Shown: positions 11,331 to 20,476 of the stretch, piece by piece | How positions within the stretch are numbered: position 1 is the stretch's first letter | Layout of the letters: each line of letters begins with the position of its first letter | Assembly (NCBI RefSeq): GCF_008974185.1 | Contig: NZ_BKZP01000001.1 | Span: 124,001 to 188,000, forward strand | DNA: 64,000 nucleotides | Direction of reading: 5' to 3' | Source of the DNA: Weizmannia acidilactici | GTDB taxonomy: Bacteria > Bacillota > Bacilli > Bacillales > Bacillaceae_C | The notes under the pieces: generated by a model | Database searches by the model: none | What the model saw: only the letters and a program-made list of their open reading frames with translations | What the model was told of the DNA's origin: nothing | Made by a program: the position numbers and the translations under genes

Positions 11331-12254
11331 ATGGATGGGATTCTACCGCTGTGGAAACCGGCAGGGATGACTTCGCATGACTGCGTTTTTAAAATCCGGA
11401 AACGATTAAAAATAAAAAAAGTAGGCCACACCGGCACGCTCGACCCGGATGTGGAAGGGGTGCTGCCGGTCTGCATCGGACGAGCAACGAAAATTGCCGA
11501 ATTTCTCACAGATGCCGGCAAAACGTATGAAGGAGAAGCAACAATCGGTTTTTCAACCACGACGGAAGACGCATCCGGAGAGACGGTAGAAAGAAAAGAA
11601 ATCACCCGCCCGATCCCCCGTGAAGAAATTTTGGCGGTTTTCGCATCGCTAACCGGCCGCATAACGCAAACGCCCCCAATGTTTTCGGCGGTAAAAGTGA
11701 ACGGGAAAAGGCTTTATGAGTATGCAAGGCAGGGGATCGAAGTGGAGCGGCCTTCAAGGGAAGTTGAAATTTACAGCCTCGAATTATTGGACCAGCGAGA
11801 AATCTTTGAAGGCCCGCTCGTGTCTTTCCGATTTCGCGCATCCTGCAGCAAAGGGACTTATATCCGTACCCTTGCTGTCATGATGGGCGAAAAGCTCGGC
11901 TATCCCGCCCATATGTCGAAGCTTTCAAGAACGATGGCGGGGAGTTTTTCAAAGGAACAGTGCTTCACACTTGAAGAGGTCGGTAAGTATGCAGAAGCCG
12001 GTATGGCGGAAAAATTGCTTTTCCCGATGGAAGCGGGGCTGAACCATTTGCCGAAATGGGAAATAAGTGATACATTAGCAGAGAAAGTAAAAAACGGCGC
12101 AGTATTGGAAAAAGGTGCACATTGGCAAAATGGCGGCGGCATCATGGCATTATTTCACCGCCATAAAATTATGGCAATTTATCAACCCCATCCCAAGCGG
12201 CCCGGCTTTATCAAACCGGTAAAAGTGATCAGAAATGATCTTTCAAATTTTTAA
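11331..12254 (+). CDS. truB: tRNA pseudouridine(55) synthase TruB
   Basis: TruB makes pseudouridine 55 in the T-loop of elongator tRNAs. The 307-residue protein shows the catalytic motif HTGTLDPDVEGVLP, with the nucleophile Asp, near residue 40, KGTYIRTL in the middle, and a C-terminal PUA-like region. The start MDGILPLWKP is chosen behind GGAAGG; the longer frame adds 13 residues with no family match. A terminator upstream means it needs its own promoter or read-through. Confidence 0.96.
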   Translation: MDGILPLWKPAGMTSHDCVFKIRKRLKIKKVGHTGTLDPDVEGVLPVCIGRATKIAEFLTDAGKTYEGEATIGFSTTTEDASGETVERKEITRPIPREEILAVFASLTGRITQTPPMFSAVKVNGKRLYEYARQGIEVERPSREVEIYSLELLDQREIFEGPLVSFRFRASCSKGTYIRTLAVMMGEKLGYPAHMSKLSRTMAGSFSKEQCFTLEEVGKYAEAGMAEKLLFPMEAGLNHLPKWEISDTLAEKVKNGAVLEKGAHWQNGGGIMALFHRHKIMAIYQPHPKRPGFIKPVKVIRNDLSNF

Positions 12255-12342
12255 TATTCCCGCATTCCCTTGTGTGAATCCGGATTTCGCGGGTACAAAA
12301 AATTTAACAGAGCCAAACTGAAAAGGGAAAAGGTGAGAAACA

Positions 12343-13293
12343 TTGAAAGTATTGACGGTTCATCATCCCCATTCCTTCCGCCCCGGCGATTTTCCCCCGC
12401 TTGCAATCGCTTTGGGCTATTTTGACGGTATCCACCTTGGCCACCAAAAAGTGATCAGGACAGCGAGGGAAATTGCGGAGCAGAACGGCTGGAAAAGCGC
12501 GGTAATGACATTCGAGCCCCATCCTTCTGTTGTACTTGGGAAAAAAAAAGAAGGAATCGAATTGATCACACCGCTCGGGGATAAAATCAAATTGATAGAG
12601 GCACTCGGCATAGACTATTTATTTATCGTACGGTTTACCTCCAGCTTTGCAAATCTTTTGCCGCAGCAATTTGTCGATCAATATTTGGCCGTGCTGGGGG
12701 CCAAACATGTTGTGGCCGGTTTTGACTATACATACGGCAAGTTTGGCAAAGGGAATATGGGAAACCTGCCGGAATACGCAAACGGACGTTTCACGATTAC
12801 AACAGTCGGGAAAGTCGTACTTGAAAATTCGGAAGAAAAGGTCAGCTCGACTTTAATTCGGACAAAAATAAGAGAAGGAAAAGTCAGGGACGTGGAACGC
12901 TTGCTTGGGCGCTATTATGAAATCAAGGGGGTCGTCGTCCACGGGGAAAAAAGGGGCCGTCAGCTCGGCTTTCCGACCGCAAACATCCAATTGCCCGATC
13001 CGTATATGCTTCCCCCGAACGGCGTTTATATTGTGCAAATGATGGTCGGGGATGTCTGGCATAACGGCTTATGCAGCGTCGGGTACAACCCGACTTTCAA
13101 AAATCCGGACGAATACGAAAAAACGACTGAAGTGTATTTGCTGGATTTTTCCGAGACGATTTACGGGGAAGAAGTTATTGTCAGGTGGCTTCGACGGATC
13201 CGTGAAGAGAAGAAATTTGACCGCGTGGAGGATTTGATTGAGGAAATGAAAAGGGATGAGCAAGCCGCAAGAAGCTACTTTGAAAAATATTGA
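12343..13293 (+). CDS. ribF: Bifunctional riboflavin kinase/FAD synthetase
   Basis: This enzyme converts riboflavin to FMN and then FAD (called RibC in B. subtilis). In the 316-residue protein the N-terminal adenylyltransferase half shows ALGYFDGIHLGHQ, and the C-terminal flavokinase half shows GRQLGFPTANI. Translation appears to start at a TTG codon with AAGGTGAG upstream, giving the family-typical MKVLTVHHPH N-terminus. It is preceded by truB, as in other Bacillus. Confidence 0.96.
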   Translation: MKVLTVHHPHSFRPGDFPPLAIALGYFDGIHLGHQKVIRTAREIAEQNGWKSAVMTFEPHPSVVLGKKKEGIELITPLGDKIKLIEALGIDYLFIVRFTSSFANLLPQQFVDQYLAVLGAKHVVAGFDYTYGKFGKGNMGNLPEYANGRFTITTVGKVVLENSEEKVSSTLIRTKIREGKVRDVERLLGRYYEIKGVVVHGEKRGRQLGFPTANIQLPDPYMLPPNGVYIVQMMVGDVWHNGLCSVGYNPTFKNPDEYEKTTEVYLLDFSETIYGEEVIVRWLRRIREEKKFDRVEDLIEEMKRDEQAARSYFEKY

Positions 13294-13301
13294 ACTTCCA
13301 C

Positions 13302-13330
13302 TTGTGTTTTGGTTTAAAAAGTAGTATTCT
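13302..13330 (+). promoter_or_regulatory. Sigma-A promoter of rpsO
   Basis: TTGTGT (13302-13307) and TATTCT (13325-13330) are spaced by 17 bases, directly after the ribF stop. Confidence 0.6.
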
Positions 13331-13336
13331 ATTACA

Positions 13337-13423
13337 GTAACAGTAACAGGAACCTATGCTTGGCAGTGCGACCCACCGACGCCTGCTCGGCACAAGGGGA
13401 TTGAAGTTGAGGAGGTGAACAGT
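13337..13423 (+). promoter_or_regulatory. rpsO mRNA leader, possible S15 autoregulatory site
   Basis: About 87 bases of leader separate the predicted start point from the rpsO ATG. They contain GC-rich complementary segments (TTGGCAGTGCG, CGCCTGCTCGGC) just before the AGGAGGTG site. In Geobacillus the S15 protein represses its own mRNA by binding a three-way junction in such a leader. The homology in position is clear; the fold has not been verified here. Confidence 0.4.
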
Positions 13424-13693
13424 ATGGCGATTTCAAAAGAACGTAAAAATGAAATCATCAACCAATTTAAAATCCACGAGAACGATACCGGTTCTCCGGA
13501 AGTGCAAATTGCTGTATTGACGGAAGAAATCAACAAATTAAACGATCATTTGCGTGTCCATAAAAAAGACCATCATTCCCGCCGCGGTTTGATGAAAATG
13601 GTTGGGAGACGGCGTAATTTGTTGACTTATCTGCGCAATAAAGATGTGCAGCGTTACCGTGAATTGATTAACCGGTTAGGCTTGCGCCGATAA
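13424..13693 (+). CDS. rpsO: 30S ribosomal protein S15
   Basis: S15 is a primary 16S rRNA-binding protein. The 89-residue sequence is typical: [29 protein letters not shown] and an RR end. The ATG at 13424 follows AGGAGGTG; a GTG nine bases earlier overlaps that site. The gene is monocistronic here, flanked by its own promoter and a strong terminator, and precedes pnp as in most bacteria. Confidence 0.98.
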   Translation: MAISKERKNEIINQFKIHENDTGSPEVQIAVLTEEINKLNDHLRVHKKDHHSRRGLMKMVGRRRNLLTYLRNKDVQRYRELINRLGLRR

Positions 13694-13705
13694 ATAAAAT
13701 GCAGG

Positions 13706-13741
13706 TTGCAAAAAAGCGGGATCATTCCCGCTTTTTTGCAA
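13706..13741 (+). terminator. Strong bidirectional terminator after rpsO
   Basis: A perfect 16-bp stem (13706-13721 with 13726-13741) and a 4-nt loop carry a run of A on one side and T on the other, so it can work in both directions. Confidence 0.9.
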
Positions 13742-13933
13742 TGTTTATATCTCCCCTTTTCTCCGCCGCCGGATGTATCCGAAGCGCCGCCTGGTTTCTC
13801 CTTCCCATCCTGGTGCGGCCTGTACATACATAGCAATACGATTTGATTCTCTAATATGAATCATCACCCCATGCTTATCTTTAGATTGAATGTGAAACAA
13901 TAGTAAGAAATAAGAAAGGAGAATTTTTTCTAT

Positions 13934-16054
13934 ATGGCACAGGACAAACACATATATACGATAGACTGGGCCGGTCGTCCGCTCACTGTGGAAATCGGCC
14001 AGCTCGCGAAACAGGCGAACGGCGCCGCACTTGTCCGCTATGGCGAAACCGCTGTCCTCAGTACGGCAACCGCCTCAAAAGAACCGAAAAATGTAGATTT
14101 TTTTCCGTTGACGGTAAACTATGAGGAACGCTTATACGCTGTCGGGAAAATCCCGGGCGGTTTCATTAAACGGGAAGGGCGCCCGAGTGAAAAGGCGATC
14201 CTTTCAAGCCGTTTGATTGACAGGCCGATCCGCCCGCTGTTCGCCGATGGTTTCCGTAATGAAGTGCAGGTCGTCAGCATGGTGATGAGCGTCGACCAAG
14301 ATTGCACGCCGGAAATGGCGGCTATGCTTGGTTCCTCTCTTGCGCTGAGCTGCTCGGATATTCCGTTTGAAGGCCCGATTGCCGGCGTCATTGTAGGAAG
14401 GGTTGACGGCCGGTTCGTCATTAATCCGACGGTTGAACAGATGGAAAAAAGCGACATCAATTTAACCGTTGCTGGTACAAAAGATGCCATCAACATGGTT
14501 GAAGCCGGCGCCAAGGAAGTGCCGGAAGAAGTGATGTTGGAAGCGATCATGTTCGGCCATGAAGAAATTAAACGCCTGATTGAATTCCAAGAAAAAATTA
14601 TTGCCGAAGTCGGAAAAGAAAAAATGGCTGTGGAACTGTTTGAACTCGATCCGGAACTGGTGGAAAAGGTCAGCTCCATGTGCCGGGAAGACATGGTGAA
14701 AGCGATCCAGGTGCATGAAAAGCAGGCCCGCGAAGAGGCGATCAAAGCGGTCAATGACCGGGTGCTTGAGCAGTTTGAGGCTGAGGAAGCCGACGAAGAG
14801 ACGATAAAACAGATTAAGCAGATTCTGCATGATATCGAAAAAGAGGAAGTCCGTAAGCTGATCACTGTCGATAAAATCCGCCCGGACGGCCGCAAAATCG
14901 ATGAAATCCGGCCGCTTTCCTCCGAAGTGGGCGTTTTGCCGCGCACGCACGGCTCGGGGCTGTTTACCCGCGGACAGACGCAGGCTTTAAGTGTTTGTAC
15001 ATTGGGCGCTTTAGGTGATGTGCAAATTTTGGACGGACTTGGCATTGAAGAATCGAAGCGCTTTATGCACCATTACAATTTCCCGCCGTTCAGTGTAGGA
15101 GAAACCGGGCCGATGAGAGGGCCGGGACGTCGCGAAATCGGGCACGGGGCATTGGGAGAACGCGCCTTGGAACCGGTCATTCCGGATGAAAAAGAGTTCC
15201 CGTACACGATCCGGCTTGTTTCTGAAGTTTTGGAGTCGAACGGTTCCACTTCGCAGGCAAGCATCTGCGCTTCCACCCTTGCAATGATGGATGCCGGGAT
15301 TCCGATTAAAGCACCTGTTGCCGGGATTGCAATGGGGCTTGTCAAAAATGGGGAGCATTATACGATTCTAACGGATATCCAGGGTATGGAAGACCATCTT
15401 GGGGACATGGACTTTAAAGTTGCCGGGACCGCAAAAGGCGTTACTGCGCTACAAATGGATATTAAAATCGACGGATTGTCAAGGAAAATTTTGGAAGAGG
15501 CGCTGCAGCAAGCCAGAAAAGGCAGGATGCAGATTCTCGATCATATGATGTCGACAATATCGGAAACGCGTGACCATCTGTCCATCTATGCACCGAAAAT
15601 TTTAACGATGACGATCAATCCGGATAAAATCAGGGATGTCATTGGGCCGAGCGGCAAACAAATCAATAAGATTATCGACGAGACAGGCGTCAAAATCGAT
15701 ATTGAACAGGATGGCACGATCTTTATATCGTCAACGGACGAAGAAGCAAACAACAAAGCGAAGAAAATCATCGAAGACATCGTCCGCGAAGTGGTTGTCG
15801 GCCAGGTTTACCTTGGCAAAGTGAAACGGATCGAAAAATTTGGTGCGTTTGTTGAAATTTTTAATGGGAAAGACGGCCTTGTCCATATTTCGGAACTTGC
15901 GGAAGAACGCGTGCGCAGAGTGGAAGACGTCGTCAAAATCGGCGATGAAATTTTGGTGAAAGTGACGGAAATTGACAGTCACGGCCGCATCAACTTATCC
16001 CGCAAAGCGGTATTAAAAGAACAGCGCGAGAAAAAAGAGCATAAACCGCGATGA
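13934..16054 (+). CDS. pnp: Polyribonucleotide nucleotidyltransferase (PNPase)
   Basis: This 3'-5' phosphorolytic exoribonuclease is a main RNA-decay enzyme. The 706-residue protein has two RNase PH domains (about 10-140 and 310-540; the second carries [16 protein letters not shown]) separated by an all-helical region. A KH domain ([12 protein letters not shown]) and an S1 domain ([18 protein letters not shown]) follow, with a short basic tail. The ribosome binding site AAGGAGA is about 11 bases from the ATG, a little long. RNase J2 and RNase Y genes also lie in this window. Confidence 0.98.
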   Translation: MAQDKHIYTIDWAGRPLTVEIGQLAKQANGAALVRYGETAVLSTATASKEPKNVDFFPLTVNYEERLYAVGKIPGGFIKREGRPSEKAILSSRLIDRPIRPLFADGFRNEVQVVSMVMSVDQDCTPEMAAMLGSSLALSCSDIPFEGPIAGVIVGRVDGRFVINPTVEQMEKSDINLTVAGTKDAINMVEAGAKEVPEEVMLEAIMFGHEEIKRLIEFQEKIIAEVGKEKMAVELFELDPELVEKVSSMCREDMVKAIQVHEKQAREEAIKAVNDRVLEQFEAEEADEETIKQIKQILHDIEKEEVRKLITVDKIRPDGRKIDEIRPLSSEVGVLPRTHGSGLFTRGQTQALSVCTLGALGDVQILDGLGIEESKRFMHHYNFPPFSVGETGPMRGPGRREIGHGALGERALEPVIPDEKEFPYTIRLVSEVLESNGSTSQASICASTLAMMDAGIPIKAPVAGIAMGLVKNGEHYTILTDIQGMEDHLGDMDFKVAGTAKGVTALQMDIKIDGLSRKILEEALQQARKGRMQILDHMMSTISETRDHLSIYAPKILTMTINPDKIRDVIGPSGKQINKIIDETGVKIDIEQDGTIFISSTDEEANNKAKKIIEDIVREVVVGQVYLGKVKRIEKFGAFVEIFNGKDGLVHISELAEERVRRVEDVVKIGDEILVKVTEIDSHGRINLSRKAVLKEQREKKEHKPR

Positions 16055-16055
16055 A

Positions 16056-16079
16056 AGTCAGGGAACCCTGGCTTTTTTT
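16056..16079 (+). terminator. Intrinsic terminator after pnp
   Basis: A 7-bp stem AGTCAGG/CCTGGCT with loop GAAC is followed by seven T residues just after the pnp stop. Confidence 0.85.
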
Positions 16080-16148
16080 ATTTGTGCTGCGCCTCCGTTC
16101 TACGTCTCCCTTTTTTTTCATATTTTTTAAAAGAAGGGGGAAAATAAC

Positions 16149-17162
16149 GTGAATAAAGCAAAACACTTGATTGCAGTTGCCTTGATTGCTATTCTAGCAT
16201 TGTTGCTTGTGGAAAATCCGCTGTCGGACCAATACATACGTGAACGCCCTGCCATTACGGCACAGCAAAATCAGTTATATGCAAAAATTGAACAAGCCGC
16301 AAAACGTTATTCCCGCCCTCCTGAAAATGCGCGGATTGATCCGGTTTGGAAGGCGATTCCCGGCTACAACGGAGTAGAAGTGGATAAAAGGGCATCTTAC
16401 GAAAAAATGAAGAAAGACGGGCGTTATGATGAACGTAAGTTGGTGTTTAAGCAGATTCCCCCGGCCATCCACTTAAAAGACCTGGACGCCGCCCCTGTCT
16501 ATACGGGAAACCCGGACAAACCGATGGTCGCATTTTTGATCAATGTTGCCTGGGGAAACGAATATTTGCCGGATATGCTAAAAACTTTAAAAAAGTACAA
16601 TGTCCATGCTACTTTTTTCTTAGAGGGAAGATGGGCAAAAGAAAATCCGCATCTTGCCAATATGATTGTAAGCGGGGGGCATGAAATCGGAAACCATTCC
16701 TATACCCACCCCGATTTAAAAACTTTATCGGCAGCCCAGGTCAGAAAACAGTTGGAACAGACGAACCGCGTCATTGAAGCGATAACAGGAGAAAAAGTGA
16801 AATGGTTTGCACCGCCAAGCGGGAGTTACCGGGATGAAGTCGTGAAGCTCGCAAAGTCTATGGATATGGGGACGATCATGTGGACGGTCGATACGATCGA
16901 TTGGCAAAAACCGGCTCCCGATGTGATTGTCCAGCGCGTTATTTCCGAAGCGCGCGGCGGTTCGCTGATCTTAATGCATCCAACCGCTTCAACGGCAAAA
17001 GCGCTGGAACCGATGATATTGCAGTTAAAAAAGAAAAATTTAAAAATCAGCACCGTTTCAAAAGTGCTTGACGAAGAAAGAATCATTAAAAGTGAAGATG
17101 GAAAATTTATAAGCGGTGAAAATGAACGCCGCTCCAGTTCTGGAAATTTTGACAGCGACTGA
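16149..17162 (+). CDS. ylxY: YlxY, NodB-fold polysaccharide deacetylase-like protein
   Basis: A 337-residue protein of the polysaccharide deacetylase superfamily with an N-terminal hydrophobic anchor or signal (about residues 6-22). The NodB zinc-binding H-x3-H motif is present (GNHSYTHPDL), and so is a late LMHPT motif. The first motif, normally TFDDG, reads INVAWGNEY and so lacks the usual catalytic aspartates; the B. subtilis homologue is similar as I recall. It may therefore bind rather than deacetylate glycan. Translation starts at GTG behind AAGAAGGGGG. It lies between pnp and mlpA as in B. subtilis. Confidence 0.88.
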   Translation: MNKAKHLIAVALIAILALLLVENPLSDQYIRERPAITAQQNQLYAKIEQAAKRYSRPPENARIDPVWKAIPGYNGVEVDKRASYEKMKKDGRYDERKLVFKQIPPAIHLKDLDAAPVYTGNPDKPMVAFLINVAWGNEYLPDMLKTLKKYNVHATFFLEGRWAKENPHLANMIVSGGHEIGNHSYTHPDLKTLSAAQVRKQLEQTNRVIEAITGEKVKWFAPPSGSYRDEVVKLAKSMDMGTIMWTVDTIDWQKPAPDVIVQRVISEARGGSLILMHPTASTAKALEPMILQLKKKNLKISTVSKVLDEERIIKSEDGKFISGENERRSSSGNFDSD

Positions 17163-17187
17163 AATGCATGAGCAGGGAGGCACATAC

Positions 17188-18426
17188 ATGATCCAGAAAT
17201 ACACTTGCAAAAACGGCTTAAGGATTGTGCTTGAAGAGATTCCAACCGTCCGTTCGGTTGCAATCGGCATTTGGATCGGCACGGGCTCGAGAAATGAAAA
17301 TGAAAAAAACAACGGGATTTCCCATTTCCTTGAGCATATGTTTTTCAAAGGGACAGAAAAAAGAAGCGCGAAGGACATTGCAGAAGCCTTCGATTCGATC
17401 GGCGGCCAGGTGAATGCTTTTACCTCGAAAGAATATACCTGCTATTATGCAAAAGTACTTGATACGCATGCGCCGATTGCGCTCGATTTATTGGCGGATA
17501 TGTTCTTCCACTCCACCTTTTCGGAAAAGGAAATGGAACGCGAAAAAAGTGTCGTCAATGAAGAAATCAAAATGTATGAAGATACGCCGGATGATATTGT
17601 CCATGATTTGCTCGGCAAGGCTGTATACGGGGACCACCCGCTTGGCTATCCGATTTTAGGGACGGAAGAGACGCTGGCATTGTTTACGAGCGATGACCTC
17701 CACCAATACGTTTATGATATGTACACGCCTGACCGTGTTGTCATATCGGTTGCCGGGAATGTCGGTCCGTCGTTTATCAAAGACATCGAAGCGCTTTTCG
17801 GATCATACGAGGGCGGAAATGTGAAACGCCGGGGCGAGGCGGCAGTATTCCATACGAATGACCTTGCGCGCAAAAAGGAAACGGAACAGGCCCATTTATG
17901 TTTAGGGTTTGAAGGAAAGGCGATCGGCAGTGAAGATATTTACGATTTGATCGTATTGAATAATATTCTGGGCGGCAGCATGTCCTCCAGGCTTTTCCAA
18001 AATGTGCGCGAACAGCGGGGGCTTGCATATTCCGTATACTCTTACCACACTGCTTATAAAGACAGCGGCATTTTAACGATTTACGGCGGAACAGGCGCAT
18101 CTCAGCTGGACGAACTTTTTGACACTGTACTGGAAACGCTCAAGACGCTGAAAACAAAAGGAGTAACGGAAAAAGAAGTGCAGAACAGCAAAGAACAGTT
18201 AAAGGGGAGCCTGATGCTCAGCCTGGAAAGCACAAACAGCAGGATGAGTCGCAACGGGAAAAATGAACTGCTCCTGAAAAAGCACCGCTCGCTTGATGAA
18301 ATGATTGAGCAGATTGACCGCGTGACGGTGGAAAAAGTGAATGCCTGCGCGCGGCAAATTTTCTCGGACCGCTATTCGGCGTCACTCATCAGTCCGGACG
18401 GAAAATTGCCGGGCCGCCTTTCTTAA
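17188..18426 (+). CDS. mlpA: M16-family zinc metalloprotease
   Basis: A 412-residue pitrilysin-type protease (YmxG/MlpA). The inverted zinc motif HFLEH is at about residues 46-50, and the downstream glutamate is in VVNEEIKMYEDTPDD. The C-terminal half carries the R/Y-type sequence GLAYSVYSYH seen in processing peptidases. The start MIQKYTCKNG is chosen behind GGGAGG; a longer frame overlaps ylxY. The gene lies in a ylxY-mlpA-ymxH cluster before the dipicolinate operon. Its natural substrate is not known. Confidence 0.94.
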   Translation: MIQKYTCKNGLRIVLEEIPTVRSVAIGIWIGTGSRNENEKNNGISHFLEHMFFKGTEKRSAKDIAEAFDSIGGQVNAFTSKEYTCYYAKVLDTHAPIALDLLADMFFHSTFSEKEMEREKSVVNEEIKMYEDTPDDIVHDLLGKAVYGDHPLGYPILGTEETLALFTSDDLHQYVYDMYTPDRVVISVAGNVGPSFIKDIEALFGSYEGGNVKRRGEAAVFHTNDLARKKETEQAHLCLGFEGKAIGSEDIYDLIVLNNILGGSMSSRLFQNVREQRGLAYSVYSYHTAYKDSGILTIYGGTGASQLDELFDTVLETLKTLKTKGVTEKEVQNSKEQLKGSLMLSLESTNSRMSRNGKNELLLKKHRSLDEMIEQIDRVTVEKVNACARQIFSDRYSASLISPDGKLPGRLS

Positions 18427-18491
18427 AACCGGCATATCCCTTCCCTGTTGGACATAAAATGGAAACAGTCCATCTAGAAAGAAGGGGAAAT

Positions 18492-18737
18492 ATGCGGCTC
18501 AGCGAACTAAGCGGCAAGGAAATGGTCGATTTTAAAAAAGCGGAGCGGCTCGGGGTATTGGGGCAGACCGACCTGGAAATTGATGAAAAATCCGGGAAAG
18601 TCGAGACCCTGATTATTCCGGTCGGAAGGCGTTTTAGGAAACAGGCGTACGAAATCCGTGTTCCGTGGAACCGGATCCGGACAATCGGCGCGGACATGAT
18701 TATTTTGGAGGTTCCTGAAAACCAATACAGTTATTAA
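18492..18737 (+). CDS. ymxH: YlmC/YmxH family sporulation protein (PRC-barrel)
   Basis: An 81-residue protein starting MRLSELSGKEMVDF with a compact PRC-barrel-like beta fold (KVETLIIPVGRR, VPWNRIRTIGADMIIL). The YlmC/YmxH family is conserved in endospore formers, but its mechanism is unknown. The ATG at 18492 follows AAGAAGGGG. A strong terminator begins at its stop codon. Confidence 0.9.
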   Translation: MRLSELSGKEMVDFKKAERLGVLGQTDLEIDEKSGKVETLIIPVGRRFRKQAYEIRVPWNRIRTIGADMIILEVPENQYSY

Positions 18738-18788
18738 AAGGCAAAGAAAAGCGCCGGGGTTTTCCCGGCTTTTTTCTTTGCCTTTTTT
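18737..18788 (+). terminator. Long intrinsic terminator after ymxH
   Basis: About 20 bp of pairing (AAAGGCAAAGAAAA with TTTTCTTTGCCTTT, plus GCCGGG with CCCGGC, 2-nt mismatch between) ends in a T-run. It separates ymxH from dpaAB. Confidence 0.88.
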
Positions 18789-18789
18789 C

Positions 18790-18817
18790 ACAGAAACCAT
18801 GCCCGTGTCATAAGATA
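18790..18817 (+). promoter_or_regulatory. Candidate sigma-K promoter of dpaAB
   Basis: CATAAGATA (18809-18817) matches the sigma-K minus-10 consensus CATANNNTA exactly. An AC pair at 18790-18791 lies 17 bases upstream. The dipicolinate synthase operon is known to be a mother-cell sigma-K target in B. subtilis, which supports the assignment. Confidence 0.65.
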
Positions 18818-18861
18818 TGGGGAAATCACCCAATGATCATTCACAAAAGAAGGTGAAGCCG

Positions 18862-19761
18862 TTGTTGACAGGACTGCAAATTGCGATTATTGGCGGGGAT
18901 GCGCGCCAACTGGAAGTGATCCGTAAACTGGCGGATCTGGACGCGAGAATCTCACTAATCGGTTTTGAACAGCTGGATTTTGTATATTCCGGCGTCACAA
19001 AAGAGAAATTTAAAGACATCAATTTTGCCGAAATGGACTGTATCATTTTACCGATTACTGGAACTGCCGGCGACGGGAAAATAGAATTAATTTTTTCGAA
19101 CGAAGAGGTCGTTTTGACGGAAGATATTTTGGTGGAAACACCACCGTATTTCACGATATATACCGGCATCAGCAATGAATATTTGAATCAGCTTGCCAAA
19201 AAAGCGGATCGCCGCCTCGTCAAATTGTTCGAGCGGGATGATGTCGCGATTTACAACTCCATCCCTACTGTTGAAGGGACAATCATGATGGCGATCCGGC
19301 ATACCGAATTCACGATTCACGGCTCCAATGTCGCCGTCCTTGGTCTGGGAAGGGTCGGCATGAGCATTGCGAGAGCTTTTCATCACCTCGGGGCCCGTGT
19401 CAAAGTCGGTGCGAGAAAAAGCGAGAATTTGGCCAGGATTACGGAAATGGGGCTTAAACCGTTCCATTTGAAACAGCTGGAGCAGGAAGTGAAAGATATC
19501 GACATCTGTATCAATACGATTCCGCACCTTATCGTCAATGCTTCGGTGATTCAAAAAATGCCGGCGCATACGCTCATTCTTGATATTGCTTCAAAACCGG
19601 GGGGCACGGATTTCCGATATGCCGAAAAGCGCGGTATTAAAGCATTGCTCGCGCCGAGCCTGCCGGGGATTGTTGCGCCGAAAACAGCCGGCCGGATTCT
19701 CGGAAATGTCCTTGCGCAGCTGATTGAAGAAGATGTATTAAAAAGAAAGGAGTCTTTATGA
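18862..19761 (+). CDS. dpaA: Dipicolinic acid synthetase subunit A
   Basis: With DpaB this subunit makes dipicolinate from a diaminopimelate-pathway intermediate in the mother cell during late sporulation. The 299-residue protein has a Rossmann NAD(P) motif (VLGLGRVGMSIA) in its second half and the family block DARQLEVIRKLADL at the start. Translation is assigned to the first of two TTG codons behind AGAAGGTGA, giving MLTGLQIAIIGGD, which matches the B. subtilis N-terminus. It overlaps dpaB by four bases. Confidence 0.95.
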   Translation: MLTGLQIAIIGGDARQLEVIRKLADLDARISLIGFEQLDFVYSGVTKEKFKDINFAEMDCIILPITGTAGDGKIELIFSNEEVVLTEDILVETPPYFTIYTGISNEYLNQLAKKADRRLVKLFERDDVAIYNSIPTVEGTIMMAIRHTEFTIHGSNVAVLGLGRVGMSIARAFHHLGARVKVGARKSENLARITEMGLKPFHLKQLEQEVKDIDICINTIPHLIVNASVIQKMPAHTLILDIASKPGGTDFRYAEKRGIKALLAPSLPGIVAPKTAGRILGNVLAQLIEEDVLKRKESL

Positions 19762-20360
19762 TGGGTTTGAAAGGAAAAAGAATCGGGTTTGGATTAACCG
19801 GTTCCCACTGCACTTACCAGGCCGTTTTCCCGGAAATAGAGAAACTCGTGGCGGCAGGGGCGGAAGTCATTCCAGTTGTGACGCACACAGTCAAAACAAC
19901 GGACACGAGATTCGGCAAGGGATCGGAATGGGTGGAAAAAATCGAAAAGATAACCGGCCGTAAAGCAATTGATTCAATCGTTGAGGCTGAGCCGCTCGGG
20001 CCAAGCATTCCGCTCGACTGTATGGTCATTGCGCCGCTGACCGGTTTTACAATGAGCAAACTCGCCAATGCCTTGACGGATTCGCCCGTATTGATGGCCG
20101 CAAAAGCTGCGCTCAGAAATTTGAAGCCTGTCGTGCTCGGCATATCGACAAATGATGCATTGGGATTAAACGGTGTCAATTTGATGCGGCTGATGGCAAC
20201 GAAAAACATCTATTTTATTCCTTACGGCCAGGATGACCCCGACAAAAAGCCGAACTCGATGGTTGCGAGGATGTCGAGCCTGCTTGACACCGTTTCGCTG
20301 GCGCTTGAGGGCAAACAAATCCAGCCCGTCATTATCGAGCGCTTCCGCGACGGGAAATGA
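19758..20360 (+). CDS. dpaB: Dipicolinic acid synthetase subunit B
   Basis: This flavoprotein-like subunit of dipicolinate synthase has 200 residues, the same length as in B. subtilis. It shows GFGLTGSHCTYQAVFPEIE near the start and DCMVIAPLTG and NDALGLNGVNLMRLM further on, all typical of SpoVFB. The ATG at 19758 is five bases from AAAGGAG; the adjacent ATG at 19761 is also possible. It is coupled to dpaA. Confidence 0.95.
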   Translation: MMGLKGKRIGFGLTGSHCTYQAVFPEIEKLVAAGAEVIPVVTHTVKTTDTRFGKGSEWVEKIEKITGRKAIDSIVEAEPLGPSIPLDCMVIAPLTGFTMSKLANALTDSPVLMAAKAALRNLKPVVLGISTNDALGLNGVNLMRLMATKNIYFIPYGQDDPDKKPNSMVARMSSLLDTVSLALEGKQIQPVIIERFRDGK

Positions 20361-20418
20361 TCAATGTACGGAAACTGAGCGGAAAAATAAAAAAATTAAC
20401 ACGGCACAGCAAGACATG

Positions 20419-20427
20419 TGATACAAT
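20419..20427 (+). promoter_or_regulatory. Extended minus-10 promoter upstream of asd
   Basis: TGATACAAT fits an extended minus-10 (TGn plus TACAAT). A TTAACA at 20396 is 20 bases upstream of the hexamer, too far for a normal minus-35, so the extended element probably carries the activity. Confidence 0.5.
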
Positions 20428-20476
20428 AAAAGCTATAAAGATGAATTAGGTTTTGTATCTGGAAGGGGAATGCTGA

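Noticed and set aside
14119-15045. 308-residue minus-strand open frame inside pnp
   Set aside because: Its composition (Ser/Ile/Thr-rich) is that of the reverse of a codon-biased gene; it is antisense to PNPase.
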